Source: Bacteroidaceae bacterium (lineage in GTDB: Bacteria; Bacteroidota; Bacteroidia; Bacteroidales; Bacteroidaceae). From it: a stretch of 41,380 bases of DNA. Position 1 is the stretch's first letter. Each line of letters starts with the position of its first letter. The stretch lies in NCBI GenBank assembly GCA_017628845.1, contig JAGBYI010000190.1, forward strand, positions 1-41,380, read 5' to 3'. The notes beneath the pieces are model-generated. The model worked only from the letters and a program-made list of their open reading frames with translations, made no database searches and was not told the DNA's origin. The position numbers were made by a program, and so were the translations under genes. Below are positions 23,831-31,108 of this stretch, in pieces.

Positions 23831-25645
23831 GTGAACAGAACACTTTTGATATTGTCTGTATTGATGGAAACGGTCATCTCGTCTTTTGCTCAGACGGTCC
23901 GCCTGCAGGCTCCTGATGTGTGCGAGGTAGGTCGTCGTGTCAATGTAAGTTATGTTGTAGATACTCAGGACGTAGAGGATATTCAGGTTGGCAAGTTTCC
24001 TGGTTTTGAATTGCTATATGGCCCCTCTACCAGTAGTCAGAGTTCTTTCCAGATGATAAATGGAAAGACCACACATTCCAGTACCATCACTTATACCTAT
24101 GTCCTGTTGGCAGAGAAGGAAGGCGAGTATGAACTTCCTGCAGCCAGTGTGAAAGTAAATGGGAAAACCATCAAGAGCGGTACTGCTACTATAACTGTAT
24201 TGCCGTCTTCTACAGGCAGTAAGTCTGGCAACAGTTCACAGGGCAACGGTTCCTCACGTCAGCAGCACCGTCAACCGGATGGAGCAATCAGTAACGCAGA
24301 CTTGTTTATCACGGCAACGGCAGCTAAAACCCATGTCTACGAACAGGAGGCGGTTGTTCTTACTTACAAACTGTACACGCTGGTCAATATTCGCCAGCTT
24401 GCCGGCGAAATGCCCGAACTGGACGGTTTCCATTGTCAGGAACTCAACAGCAAGGCCCAGTTGTCCCTTCGCTACGAGCACTACAACGGTCGCAATTATG
24501 GTACAGCAATCTGGCGCCAGTATGTGCTCTTCCCTCAGAAGAGTGGCAAGATGACTATCCCAAGCATCTCTTTCGATGCAGAGATAGAGGTTACCAACCA
24601 CAATGCCGACCCATTCGATATCTTCTTCGGAGGAGGTTCGCTTACACAGATGGTGAGCAAGACGATAAAGACCCCCGAGGTGCATATCGACGTTAAACCT
24701 TTGCCCTCACCTGTGCCGGAGAATTTTTCTGGTGCTGTGGGCAAGTTTACTATGACGGGAACATTGACACCGGAGCAACTGGATGCCAACGATGCCGCTT
24801 CTTTGAGGGTCGTTGTTTCCGGTCAGGGCAATATGAAGTTGATGAAGGCCCCAGTGGCAGAGATGCCCAAGGACTTTGAGGTATATACCCCCAAGGAAAC
24901 GGACAAGACCACCAACACAACCTCTGGAGCCAAGGGCAATATTGTTTTCGATTACGTCATTGTTCCTCGTCATGGTGGTAAGTATTCCATTCCTCCTGTC
25001 AAGTTTGTTTACTTCAACCCCGAGTCAGAAAAGTATGTAACTCTGCACACAGACTCGTTCCATCTTGCTGTTGCAAAAGGCAGACCCGTTGCAGGAGTAC
25101 CTGTTCGCGAGAAAGAGGACCTCCGTGTCTTGTCGTCCGACATCCATTACATCAGCACAGGCAAGGCGGATGTGCGTGAGAGCGTAGACTCATTCTTTGG
25201 CACATTGTCTTATATACTCGTCTACATAGGCAGCACGTCATTGTTCCTGATACTGCTGGCCATTTTCTATCGTCAGGCAAAGGCCAATGCGGATATTGCC
25301 CGTAAGCGCGGCAAGCGTGCCGGCAAGGAAGCGGCAAAACGCCTTAAGCTTGCCCGCAAATTGCTCAAGAACCATGAAGCAGGTCCTTTCTACGAAGAGA
25401 CTTTAAGAGCATTGTTGGGTTATGTTGGAGACAAATTGAACATCCCCATGACACACCTTGCTAAGGAAAATGTCCGCGATGCCCTTGCATCGCGTGGTGT
25501 GGACGATGCCCTTATACATCAATATATGGAAGTCCTTGAATCTTGCGAGTTCGCCCGTTTCGCTCCTGGTGATCCCATTGCCACCATGGATAAGATCTAC
25601 GAATCTGCCACTCAGGCCATCAACAATCTGAACAAGAGTCTTTAA
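23831..25645 (+). CDS. batD: BatD membrane protein
   Basis: A 604-aa protein starting at a GTG, with a signal peptide (MNRTLLILSVLMETVISSFA). The large periplasmic part has repeated Ig-like beta domains: VRLQAPDVCEVGRRVNVSYVV, then ITATAAKTHVYEQEAVVLTY, then VGKFTMTGTL. A transmembrane helix at about 458-477 precedes a cytoplasmic helical domain rich in Lys and Ala. This is the BatD (aerotolerance) architecture. It is set 72 nt after batC and 26 nt before batE. Confidence 0.88.
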   Translation: MNRTLLILSVLMETVISSFAQTVRLQAPDVCEVGRRVNVSYVVDTQDVEDIQVGKFPGFELLYGPSTSSQSSFQMINGKTTHSSTITYTYVLLAEKEGEYELPAASVKVNGKTIKSGTATITVLPSSTGSKSGNSSQGNGSSRQQHRQPDGAISNADLFITATAAKTHVYEQEAVVLTYKLYTLVNIRQLAGEMPELDGFHCQELNSKAQLSLRYEHYNGRNYGTAIWRQYVLFPQKSGKMTIPSISFDAEIEVTNHNADPFDIFFGGGSLTQMVSKTIKTPEVHIDVKPLPSPVPENFSGAVGKFTMTGTLTPEQLDANDAASLRVVVSGQGNMKLMKAPVAEMPKDFEVYTPKETDKTTNTTSGAKGNIVFDYVIVPRHGGKYSIPPVKFVYFNPESEKYVTLHTDSFHLAVAKGRPVAGVPVREKEDLRVLSSDIHYISTGKADVRESVDSFFGTLSYILVYIGSTSLFLILLAIFYRQAKANADIARKRGKRAGKEAAKRLKLARKLLKNHEAGPFYEETLRALLGYVGDKLNIPMTHLAKENVRDALASRGVDDALIHQYMEVLESCEFARFAPGDPIATMDKIYESATQAINNLNKSL

Positions 25646-25671
25646 CGAAAAACCATATAAGAGAAATCCAC

Positions 25672-26445
25672 ATGAATCAGATATATAAGTTACTGTTGCT
25701 CCTTGTTTTCGCGGTCACGACTTCTTATGCCGTAGCCGTACCCAAGGATTCTTTGGATGTAATGAAGGCCCAGGCCGACTCTGCCTATGCCGTAGGCGAT
25801 TTTGAGGTTGCCGAACGTATTTACCTTCAGCTTGCCGAGCAGGGCGAGAGTGCCTCCATTTATTACAATCTCGGTTGTACCTATTATCGTCAGGACAATA
25901 TCGCCAAGGCCGTACTGTGGTTCGAACGTGCGGCACAATTGGATCCCTCTGACGATGACATACGTTTCAATCTAACTATGGCTCGTAGCAAGACCATAGA
26001 CCGTATCATACCTCGTCACGAGATGTTTTTTGTGTCGGCATGGAAGAGTATCATGCACAGTCAGTCGGTAACGGAATGGGCCTATTGTGCAACTGGCGCC
26101 TTTATCATTGCTCTCCTGCTTGTTGCACTATATCTTTACAGTTCGGCAATACCCTTGCGCAAGATAGGTTTCTTCGGAGCAATCCTCTGTCTCCTCTCCT
26201 GTGTTCTGTTCAATGTGTTTGCCTATGGACTGCGTAACTACAACAACACCCACACTGCAGGAATCGTCATGGAATCTGCAGTCACAGTCAGAAGTACGCC
26301 CACAAAGTCAGGAACAGACTTGTTTGTCATTCACGAGGGCACACATGTCGAGATCAAGGACAACAGTATGCGTGATTGGGCAGAGGTCCAGATTGCCGAT
26401 GGAAAGGTGGGATGGATAGAAAAGAGTACTTACGAGGCAATATAA
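25672..26445 (+). CDS. batE: TPR/SH3 membrane protein BatE
   Basis: A 257-aa protein with a signal peptide (MNQIYKLLLLLVFAVTTSYA) and TPR units at about 35-110 (ASIYYNLGCTYYRQDNIAKA). Two transmembrane helices lie near 135-157 and 165-188. A C-terminal bacterial SH3 domain (VRSTPTKSGTDLFVIHEGTHVEI ending VGWIEKSTYEAI) closes the protein. This is the BatE arrangement. The SH3 domain suggests contact with peptidoglycan or another envelope polymer. The PAP2 gene follows after 8 nt. Confidence 0.88.
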   Translation: MNQIYKLLLLLVFAVTTSYAVAVPKDSLDVMKAQADSAYAVGDFEVAERIYLQLAEQGESASIYYNLGCTYYRQDNIAKAVLWFERAAQLDPSDDDIRFNLTMARSKTIDRIIPRHEMFFVSAWKSIMHSQSVTEWAYCATGAFIIALLLVALYLYSSAIPLRKIGFFGAILCLLSCVLFNVFAYGLRNYNNTHTAGIVMESAVTVRSTPTKSGTDLFVIHEGTHVEIKDNSMRDWAEVQIADGKVGWIEKSTYEAI

Positions 26446-26453
26446 TTACAGAT

Positions 26454-27119
26454 ATGGAATTCCCAGCTTTTGATTCAAAACTGTTGCTCCTTATCAACCA
26501 GTGCAACAATGTGTTCTTGGACGGTGTGATGCTAAAGTTCAGCTCCACTTGGACGTGGAGTCTGTTGTTGCTTGTCGTTGTATTTGTGGTTCTGCGCGAC
26601 CGCCCATGGAAAGAGGCTGTTTGCGTATTAGTTGGTATAGGTCTGTGTATCCTGTTCGCAGATCAGATAAGTTCAACCTTCATTAAACCATGGGTTGCCC
26701 GTTTCCGTCCCACCCACGACCCCGAACTGATGTTTCAGGTCAGGCACATTGCCGGCAGAATGGGATTGTATGGCTTTGTCAGTTCCCATGCGGCCAACAC
26801 CTTTGCTGTTGCCATGTTCTTGTCTTTGGTGTTCAGGCATGGAATAATTACTGTCTCCATGTTTGTATGGGCAACGGTTGTGGGATTCAGCCGCATCTAT
26901 TTGGGCGTGCATTTCCCCTTGGACGTGCTATGCGGTTCTCTGCTTGGAGCAGCCGTAGGCGCCTTGGTGTATCTGTTGGTACGATTTGTTGTTGTCAGGA
27001 TTCAGGGCACCTCTCCCCAGTATTATAGTAATGCCTATACCGCATCTGGTTTTTCCAGGGACGATATGCATCTCATACTCACCACTATGGCCTTTACCCT
27101 GGCATATACTTTGTTTTAG
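26454..27119 (+). CDS. PAP2-superfamily membrane phosphatase at the end of the Bat operon
   Basis: A 221-aa integral membrane protein with about six hydrophobic segments and a full PAP2 active site. These are K78...R85-P86 in KPWVARFRP, SSH at 110-112 and SR...H153...D157 in SRIYLGVHFPLD. PAP2 enzymes dephosphorylate lipid phosphates such as undecaprenyl pyrophosphate, phosphatidate or phosphatidylglycerophosphate; the substrate here is not evident. An earlier ATG at 26376 would overlap batE by 70 nt, so 26454 is chosen. It is close enough to batE to be co-transcribed. It converges with the AraC-family gene, with a 32-nt gap. Confidence 0.85.
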   Translation: MEFPAFDSKLLLLINQCNNVFLDGVMLKFSSTWTWSLLLLVVVFVVLRDRPWKEAVCVLVGIGLCILFADQISSTFIKPWVARFRPTHDPELMFQVRHIAGRMGLYGFVSSHAANTFAVAMFLSLVFRHGIITVSMFVWATVVGFSRIYLGVHFPLDVLCGSLLGAAVGALVYLLVRFVVVRIQGTSPQYYSNAYTASGFSRDDMHLILTTMAFTLAYTLF

Positions 27120-27151
27120 CAAGGGGGCTAGCCTTGGTCGCCCGTTCCTTG

Positions 27152-28036
27152 TCAATTGCCCTTTCTGTATTTCAGTGGAGCATATCCTGTCGCTTTATGA
27201 AACATTCGCGTAAAGTGGTTGGGATATGCAAACCCGAGTTCTTCGGCAATTTCGTTTATCGTCATGTTGGTCTGCCTCAGCAGCACCTGTGCATGCTCAA
27301 TCACTTTATTGCGGATATATTCCTGTGCAGTGATGCGAGCCTCCTTTTTTATCAGATCTCCGAAATAGTTTGGGCTCAGACCAAATTGTGTGGCACACCA
27401 TGTCACTGTAGGCTGTCCATGTTGTGCCGGTAATCCGCTGTGCAGGTATTTGTCCAGCAGTGAGTCCAGTCGGCACACCATGGTATCTCCCTTTTGTGTG
27501 CTGGCAAGATGTTGTTTTTCAAAGTATCTCTTTACGTAACTCAGCAGCGTGCCTATTCCCAGACGTATCATCTGCCCTGACAAATGGTCCTGGGGTGTGT
27601 GAAGTTCTGCATACAGGTTTGCAAAGCAGTTCTTTATTACGCTGTACTCCATGTCCGTAAGACCTATGGCCTCCAACTGGTCCGAGTTGAAGTAGGAGAA
27701 CATGTAGAAATCCCTTCCCAACCCGGTTCTTTCCAGCACTTCCTGTTTGAACACAAGCATCCATCCCTTAGGTTTAGTCTTGTAGTCCATTCTCATCTCT
27801 ATACTTTGTCCTGGTCTTATTGTAACGAGCGAGCCTTTTGTATATGGCATCACCTTGCCGTCTCTGGTCAGTTCTCCAAAGATTTCCTCCACCAGTATCA
27901 GTGCATACATGTCGTAGACCTTGTTGTCAAACAGCGACAGGTCTGCGCGGGCCAGTTCCGCCACCGCCACATGCGGGTGGAGGGTTTGTGCCGAGAAGAA
28001 GCGGTTGAAGTCGTCTATATTGCTTAGTGTGTACAT
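27152..28036 (-). CDS. AraC-family transcriptional regulator
   Basis: A 294-aa protein. The N-terminal 170 residues resemble a cupin-type sensing domain. The C-terminal 100 residues are a double helix-turn-helix of the AraC/XylS type: WCATQFGLSPNYFGDLIKKE, then MTINEIAEELGFAYPNHFTRMFHKATGYAPLKYR. The second helix-turn-helix signature is very well preserved. The effector and targets are unknown. It is divergent from methionine aminopeptidase and has its own consensus promoter, so autoregulation or regulation of the neighbour is possible but not shown. Confidence 0.9.
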   Translation of the reverse strand: MYTLSNIDDFNRFFSAQTLHPHVAVAELARADLSLFDNKVYDMYALILVEEIFGELTRDGKVMPYTKGSLVTIRPGQSIEMRMDYKTKPKGWMLVFKQEVLERTGLGRDFYMFSYFNSDQLEAIGLTDMEYSVIKNCFANLYAELHTPQDHLSGQMIRLGIGTLLSYVKRYFEKQHLASTQKGDTMVCRLDSLLDKYLHSGLPAQHGQPTVTWCATQFGLSPNYFGDLIKKEARITAQEYIRNKVIEHAQVLLRQTNMTINEIAEELGFAYPNHFTRMFHKATGYAPLKYRKGN

Positions 28037-28074
28037 CCTGCTGTGTTAGGGTAGGGGTAACTTTATGTCGCTTG

Positions 28075-28106
28075 CAAAGGTACGAAGAACCGACCTAAAA
28101 CACAAA
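28075..28106 (-). promoter_or_regulatory. Promoter of the AraC-family gene
   Basis: On the minus strand, TTTG (28106-28103), a 20-bp spacer and TACCTTTG (28082-28075) match the consensus exactly. Confidence 0.75.
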
Positions 28107-28144
28107 TTATTCCGTCCTTTCTTAGCAAAATAAGGTGGACATCT

Positions 28145-28176
28145 TTTGTTAATCCGCCCGCTTATTCGTACCTTTG
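28145..28176 (+). promoter_or_regulatory. Promoter of methionine aminopeptidase
   Basis: TTTG at 28145-28148, a 20-bp spacer and TACCTTTG at 28169-28176 match the consensus exactly. The box rules out translation from the TTG at 28174 and supports the GTG at 28207. Confidence 0.75.
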
Positions 28177-28206
28177 CACACAGTAAGCACAACAAAACAG
28201 AATCAC

Positions 28207-29079
28207 GTGGCAAGGAAAAACAAGATAGTAGAGAACTGGAAACTACTTCCGGGTGTCGCTCCCACTCAGATGGACTTGCGTATCCTGGAGTTCCAGAATC
28301 GTGGGAAACTGTGTCCCACACGCAACATGATAAAGACACCTCAGCAGATAACTGGCATCCGTCGTGCCGGAGCGCTGAACACCGCCGTGCTTGACGAGGT
28401 GGCTGAACGTATCCGCGAGGGTATGACTACAGAGGAGATAAACCGTATAGTGCATGACTTCACCATCAAGCACGGAGGTATACCTGCACCATTGGACTAC
28501 GAAGGTTTCCCCAAGTCGTGTTGCACCAGCATCAACGAGGTGGTGTGCCACGGCATTCCCTCGGAGGATGTCGTTCTTGAGGAAGGCGATATCATCAACG
28601 TGGACTGCACCACCATACTGGACGGATACTATGCCGATGCCAGCCGTATGTTTGTTATCGGCAGGACCACTGAACAGAAGCAGCGTCTGGTGGATGTGGC
28701 ATGGGAATGTCTGAAGGTAGGGGAGAGGGTATGTTCTGAACCCTATGTCTTTGTCGGCGATCTTGGCAATGCCATCCAGAAACATGCTCATGCCAACGGT
28801 TTCAGTGTTGTCCGCGACCTGTGCGGCCATGGCGTGGGATGTGCTTTCCACGAAGAACCCGAGGTGGAGCACTACGGACACAAAGGCACGGGCATGTTAC
28901 TTGTCCCAGGCATGACGTTTACTATCGAACCGATGATAAATACGGGCACATGGCGGGTCTTCATCGACGACGAAGACCCCTATGGATGGGAGGTTATCTC
29001 CGATGACGAACTGCCCAGCGCACAATGGGAACACACCTATCTGATGACGGAGAATGGTGTGGAGATACTTACACATTGA
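28207..29079 (+). CDS. map: Type I methionine aminopeptidase
   Basis: A 290-aa metallopeptidase that removes N-terminal Met from nascent proteins. All five metal ligands are visible in family context: two Asp in VDCTTILDGYYADASRMF, His in FHEEP of CGHGVGCAFHEEPEV, Glu in FTIEPM and Glu in AQWEHT. The catalytic domain begins near residue 50 (MIKTPQQITGIRRAG), so there is an N-terminal extension of about 45-50 residues (NWKLLPG to RGKLCP). Similar extensions occur in some MetAP1 proteins and may contact the ribosome; that is inference. The start is a GTG at 28207. tsaD follows after 19 nt. Confidence 0.9.
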   Translation: MARKNKIVENWKLLPGVAPTQMDLRILEFQNRGKLCPTRNMIKTPQQITGIRRAGALNTAVLDEVAERIREGMTTEEINRIVHDFTIKHGGIPAPLDYEGFPKSCCTSINEVVCHGIPSEDVVLEEGDIINVDCTTILDGYYADASRMFVIGRTTEQKQRLVDVAWECLKVGERVCSEPYVFVGDLGNAIQKHAHANGFSVVRDLCGHGVGCAFHEEPEVEHYGHKGTGMLLVPGMTFTIEPMINTGTWRVFIDDEDPYGWEVISDDELPSAQWEHTYLMTENGVEILTH

Positions 29080-29098
29080 TTTACAATTTATATATAGT

Positions 29099-30112
29099 AT
29101 GATAATTCTTGGAATAGAATCCTCCTGCGATGATACCAGCGCAGCAGTCATCCGGGACGGAGTGCTTTTATCCAATGTCACAGCGTCGCAGGCTGTACAC
29201 GAGGCCTACGGAGGCGTAGTTCCCGAACTGGCCAGTCGTGCTCATCAGCAGAATATCGTTCCTGTTGTAGACCAGGCTCTTAAGAAGGCTGGGATAGAGC
29301 GCGAAGAACTCTCTGCTATTGCTTTCACGCGTGGTCCAGGGCTGATGGGCTCGTTACTTGTGGGAGTCAGTTTCGCCAAGGGACTGGCTGCCAGTCTGGA
29401 TATTCCCATGATAGAGGTTAACCATCTGCAGGGCCATGTTCTGGCACACTTCGTCCGTGAGGAGGGCGAGGAGCATACTCCGCCACCATTCCCCTTCCTC
29501 TGCCTGCTTGTCAGCGGAGGAAACAGCCAGATAATACTGGTCCGTGCCTACAACGACATGGAGATTATCGGCAAGACCATAGACGATGCTGCCGGCGAGG
29601 CCATAGACAAGTGCTCCAAGGTGATGGGTATGGGCTATCCTGGCGGCCCCATCATCGACCGTCTGGCACGTCAGGGCAATCCCCTGGCATTCCTGTTCGC
29701 ACGTCCCCAGATAGCCGATTACGACTACTCATTCTCAGGATTAAAGACCTCCTTCCTCTACAACCTCAGGGAGTGGGTGGCAGAGGCCCCAGACTTTGTA
29801 GAGAAGAATAAAGCCGACTTGGCGGCATCCCTTGAACATACCATTGTTGATATACTTATGAAGAAACTCCGCAAGGCAGCCAAGGACCTGCATATCAGCC
29901 ATGTTGCCGTGGCCGGAGGCGTCAGTGCCAATACGGGGTTGCGCCAGGCATTCCATGACCATGCCCGTCGTTTTGGATGGACTGTCTATATACCCAAGTT
30001 CGGCTACACCACCGACAATGCCGCCATGATAGCCATGGCAGGGTGTTTCAAGTATGCCGACCGCGATTTCTGTCCGATGGAGAAACCTGCGTATTCCCGT
30101 GTAGAAATCTGA
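29099..30112 (+). CDS. tsaD: tRNA N6-threonylcarbamoyladenosine synthase catalytic subunit
   Basis: A 337-aa Kae1/Qri7/TsaD ASKHA-fold protein. The opening MIILGIESSCDDTSAAVI, the metal-binding HLQGH in NHLQGHVLAHF, LVSGGNSQI, DDAAGEAIDKC and the closing GVSANTGLR and YTTDNAAMIA are all present. With TsaB, TsaC and TsaE it attaches threonylcarbamoyl to A37 of ANN-reading tRNAs. The start at 29099 gives the canonical N-terminus; the upstream ATG at 29054 would overlap map. It is probably co-transcribed with map. Confidence 0.95.
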   Translation: MIILGIESSCDDTSAAVIRDGVLLSNVTASQAVHEAYGGVVPELASRAHQQNIVPVVDQALKKAGIEREELSAIAFTRGPGLMGSLLVGVSFAKGLAASLDIPMIEVNHLQGHVLAHFVREEGEEHTPPPFPFLCLLVSGGNSQIILVRAYNDMEIIGKTIDDAAGEAIDKCSKVMGMGYPGGPIIDRLARQGNPLAFLFARPQIADYDYSFSGLKTSFLYNLREWVAEAPDFVEKNKADLAASLEHTIVDILMKKLRKAAKDLHISHVAVAGGVSANTGLRQAFHDHARRFGWTVYIPKFGYTTDNAAMIAMAGCFKYADRDFCPMEKPAYSRVEI

Positions 30113-30152
30113 CATAGCATTGAAAAATGCCTGATACACGGAGTTTTTCCGT

Positions 30153-30191
30153 GCAAATATTTGCATTATTCGTAAAAAGGCACTACCTTTG
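30153..30191 (+). promoter_or_regulatory. Promoter of the rpmB-rpmG operon with overlapping palindrome
   Basis: TTTG at 30160-30163, a 20-bp spacer and TACCTTTG at 30184-30191 match the consensus exactly. The perfect 12-bp palindrome GCAAATATTTGC (30153-30164) covers the -33 element and could be an operator. Confidence 0.75.
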
Positions 30192-30245
30192 TGCCCTGTT
30201 TGGAAGATGTTATTGGAAAAGTAACAAAAGAAAGGAAGATTAGAA

Positions 30246-30506
30246 ATGTCTAAGATTTGTCAAATTACCGGTAAGAGAGCCATGGTTGGTAACAATGTGT
30301 CTCACTCAAAGCGTCGCACAAAGCGCACTTTCGATGTGAACCTGTTCCACAAGAAGTTCTACTATGTTGAGGAGGATTGCTGGATCAGCCTGCGCATCAG
30401 TGCAAGCGGTTTGCGCTACATCAACAAGGTAGGTCTGGACGCTGCATTGAAGAATGCTGTGGCTCAGGGTTATTGTGATTGGAAGAACATTCGTGTAATC
30501 GGTTAA
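30246..30506 (+). CDS. rpmB: Large-subunit ribosomal protein bL28
   Basis: An 86-aa protein with the bL28 sequence throughout: [20 protein letters not shown] at the start, [12 protein letters not shown], and [17 protein letters not shown]. It leads a three-gene ribosomal unit with rpmG and a DUF4295 gene and has a strong consensus promoter with a leader of about 50 nt. This length is normal for the family. Confidence 0.97.
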   Translation: MSKICQITGKRAMVGNNVSHSKRRTKRTFDVNLFHKKFYYVEEDCWISLRISASGLRYINKVGLDAALKNAVAQGYCDWKNIRVIG

Positions 30507-30525
30507 TTTCAGGAGGAACTAAAAC

Positions 30526-30714
30526 ATGGCAAAGAAAGCTAAAGGCAATCGCGTCCAGGTAATCCTGGAGTGCACCGAGATGAAGGAGAGTGGTTTGCCC
30601 GGTACATCACGCTACGTGACTACCAAGAACCGCAAGAACACTCCCGAGCGTATGGAGCTCAAGAAGTACAACCCCATTCTCAAGAGAATGACTGTACACA
30701 AGGAGATCAAGTAA
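30526..30714 (+). CDS. rpmG: Large-subunit ribosomal protein bL33
   Basis: A 62-aa basic protein matching bL33: [12 protein letters not shown], then [21 protein letters not shown] and MTVHKE. Most of the usual zinc-binding cysteines are absent (only one Cys is seen), so this is the C-minus type. It lies 19 nt after rpmB; an AGGAGG-like AGGAGGAA before the ATG is one of the few Shine-Dalgarno-like sites in the window. Confidence 0.97.
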   Translation: MAKKAKGNRVQVILECTEMKESGLPGTSRYVTTKNRKNTPERMELKKYNPILKRMTVHKEIK

Positions 30715-30741
30715 TTAACACCCAATCACTCAGATTAAGTT

Positions 30742-30897
30742 ATGGCAAAGAAAACAGTGGCTACTCTGCAGACAGGTAAGACAGATGGCCGTTCCTACAC
30801 CAAGGTTATCAAGATGGTAAAGAATGCATCTGGTACCTATTCTTTCGATGAGCGTATGGTCCCCAACGAGGCCGTAAAGGATTTCTTCAAGAACTAA
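30742..30897 (+). CDS. DUF4295 small basic protein, likely ribosome-associated
   Basis: A 51-aa protein, MAKKTVATLQ start, ending VKDFFKN, lysine-rich. It matches the Bacteroidetes-restricted DUF4295 family encoded directly after rpmB and rpmG. From memory, a ribosomal subunit named bL38 in Flavobacterium corresponds to this family; I could not verify that here. The operon position itself argues for a ribosomal role. A terminator follows 36 nt after the stop codon. Confidence 0.9.
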   Translation: MAKKTVATLQTGKTDGRSYTKVIKMVKNASGTYSFDERMVPNEAVKDFFKN

Positions 30898-30932
30898 TCC
30901 CTTGCTCCTTGTACTTTTACCAATAAAGAATT

Positions 30933-30965
30933 ATCCCTGGTCTTACGACTGGGGATTTTCTTTTA
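30933..30965 (+). terminator. Terminator of the rpmB-rpmG-DUF4295 operon
   Basis: ATCCCTGGTC (30933-30942) pairs with GACTGGGGAT (30947-30956) with two wobble pairs and a 4-nt loop, followed by TTTCTTTTA. A classic intrinsic terminator. Confidence 0.8.
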
Positions 30966-30999
30966 CCCTCATCCGGACTCCCTCCGTCTGAGTTCTTGC

Positions 31000-31036
31000 T
31001 TAACCCCAATCGGTCATTAGCTCGTAACAGTCTAAT
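31000..31036 (-). repeat. Third copy of the interspersed repeat
   Basis: The minus strand reads TTACGAGCTAATGACC then GATTGGGGTTAA, matching 6790-6818 with few differences. Its other side (AGTCTAAT) matches the flank of the left arm at 6746-6769. The relation spans about 24 kb, indicating a dispersed element rather than local duplication. Confidence 0.55.
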
Positions 31037-31039
31037 AAC

Positions 31040-31069
31040 ACAATGGGGACGTAGCTCCGTCCCCATTGT
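31040..31069. terminator. Perfect 12-bp hairpin between converging units
   Basis: ACAATGGGGACG (31040-31051) and CGTCCCCATTGT (31058-31069) enclose a 6-nt loop. It lies between the rpm operon and mutS2, which converge. There is no clear T-tract, so a terminator role for mutS2 is likely but not certain. Confidence 0.55.
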
Positions 31070-31089
31070 ATAGATTGTTGCGCTTTTTT

Positions 31090-31108
31090 CGGACGCTGCG
31101 TCCGCTTT
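31090..31108 (+). terminator. Short hairpin with T-tract abutting the mutS2 stop
   Basis: CGGACG (31090-31095) and CGTCCG (31099-31104) form a stem with a 3-nt loop, flanked by TTTTTT before and CTTTTT after. The T-tract orientation suits transcripts from the plus strand. Confidence 0.5.
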
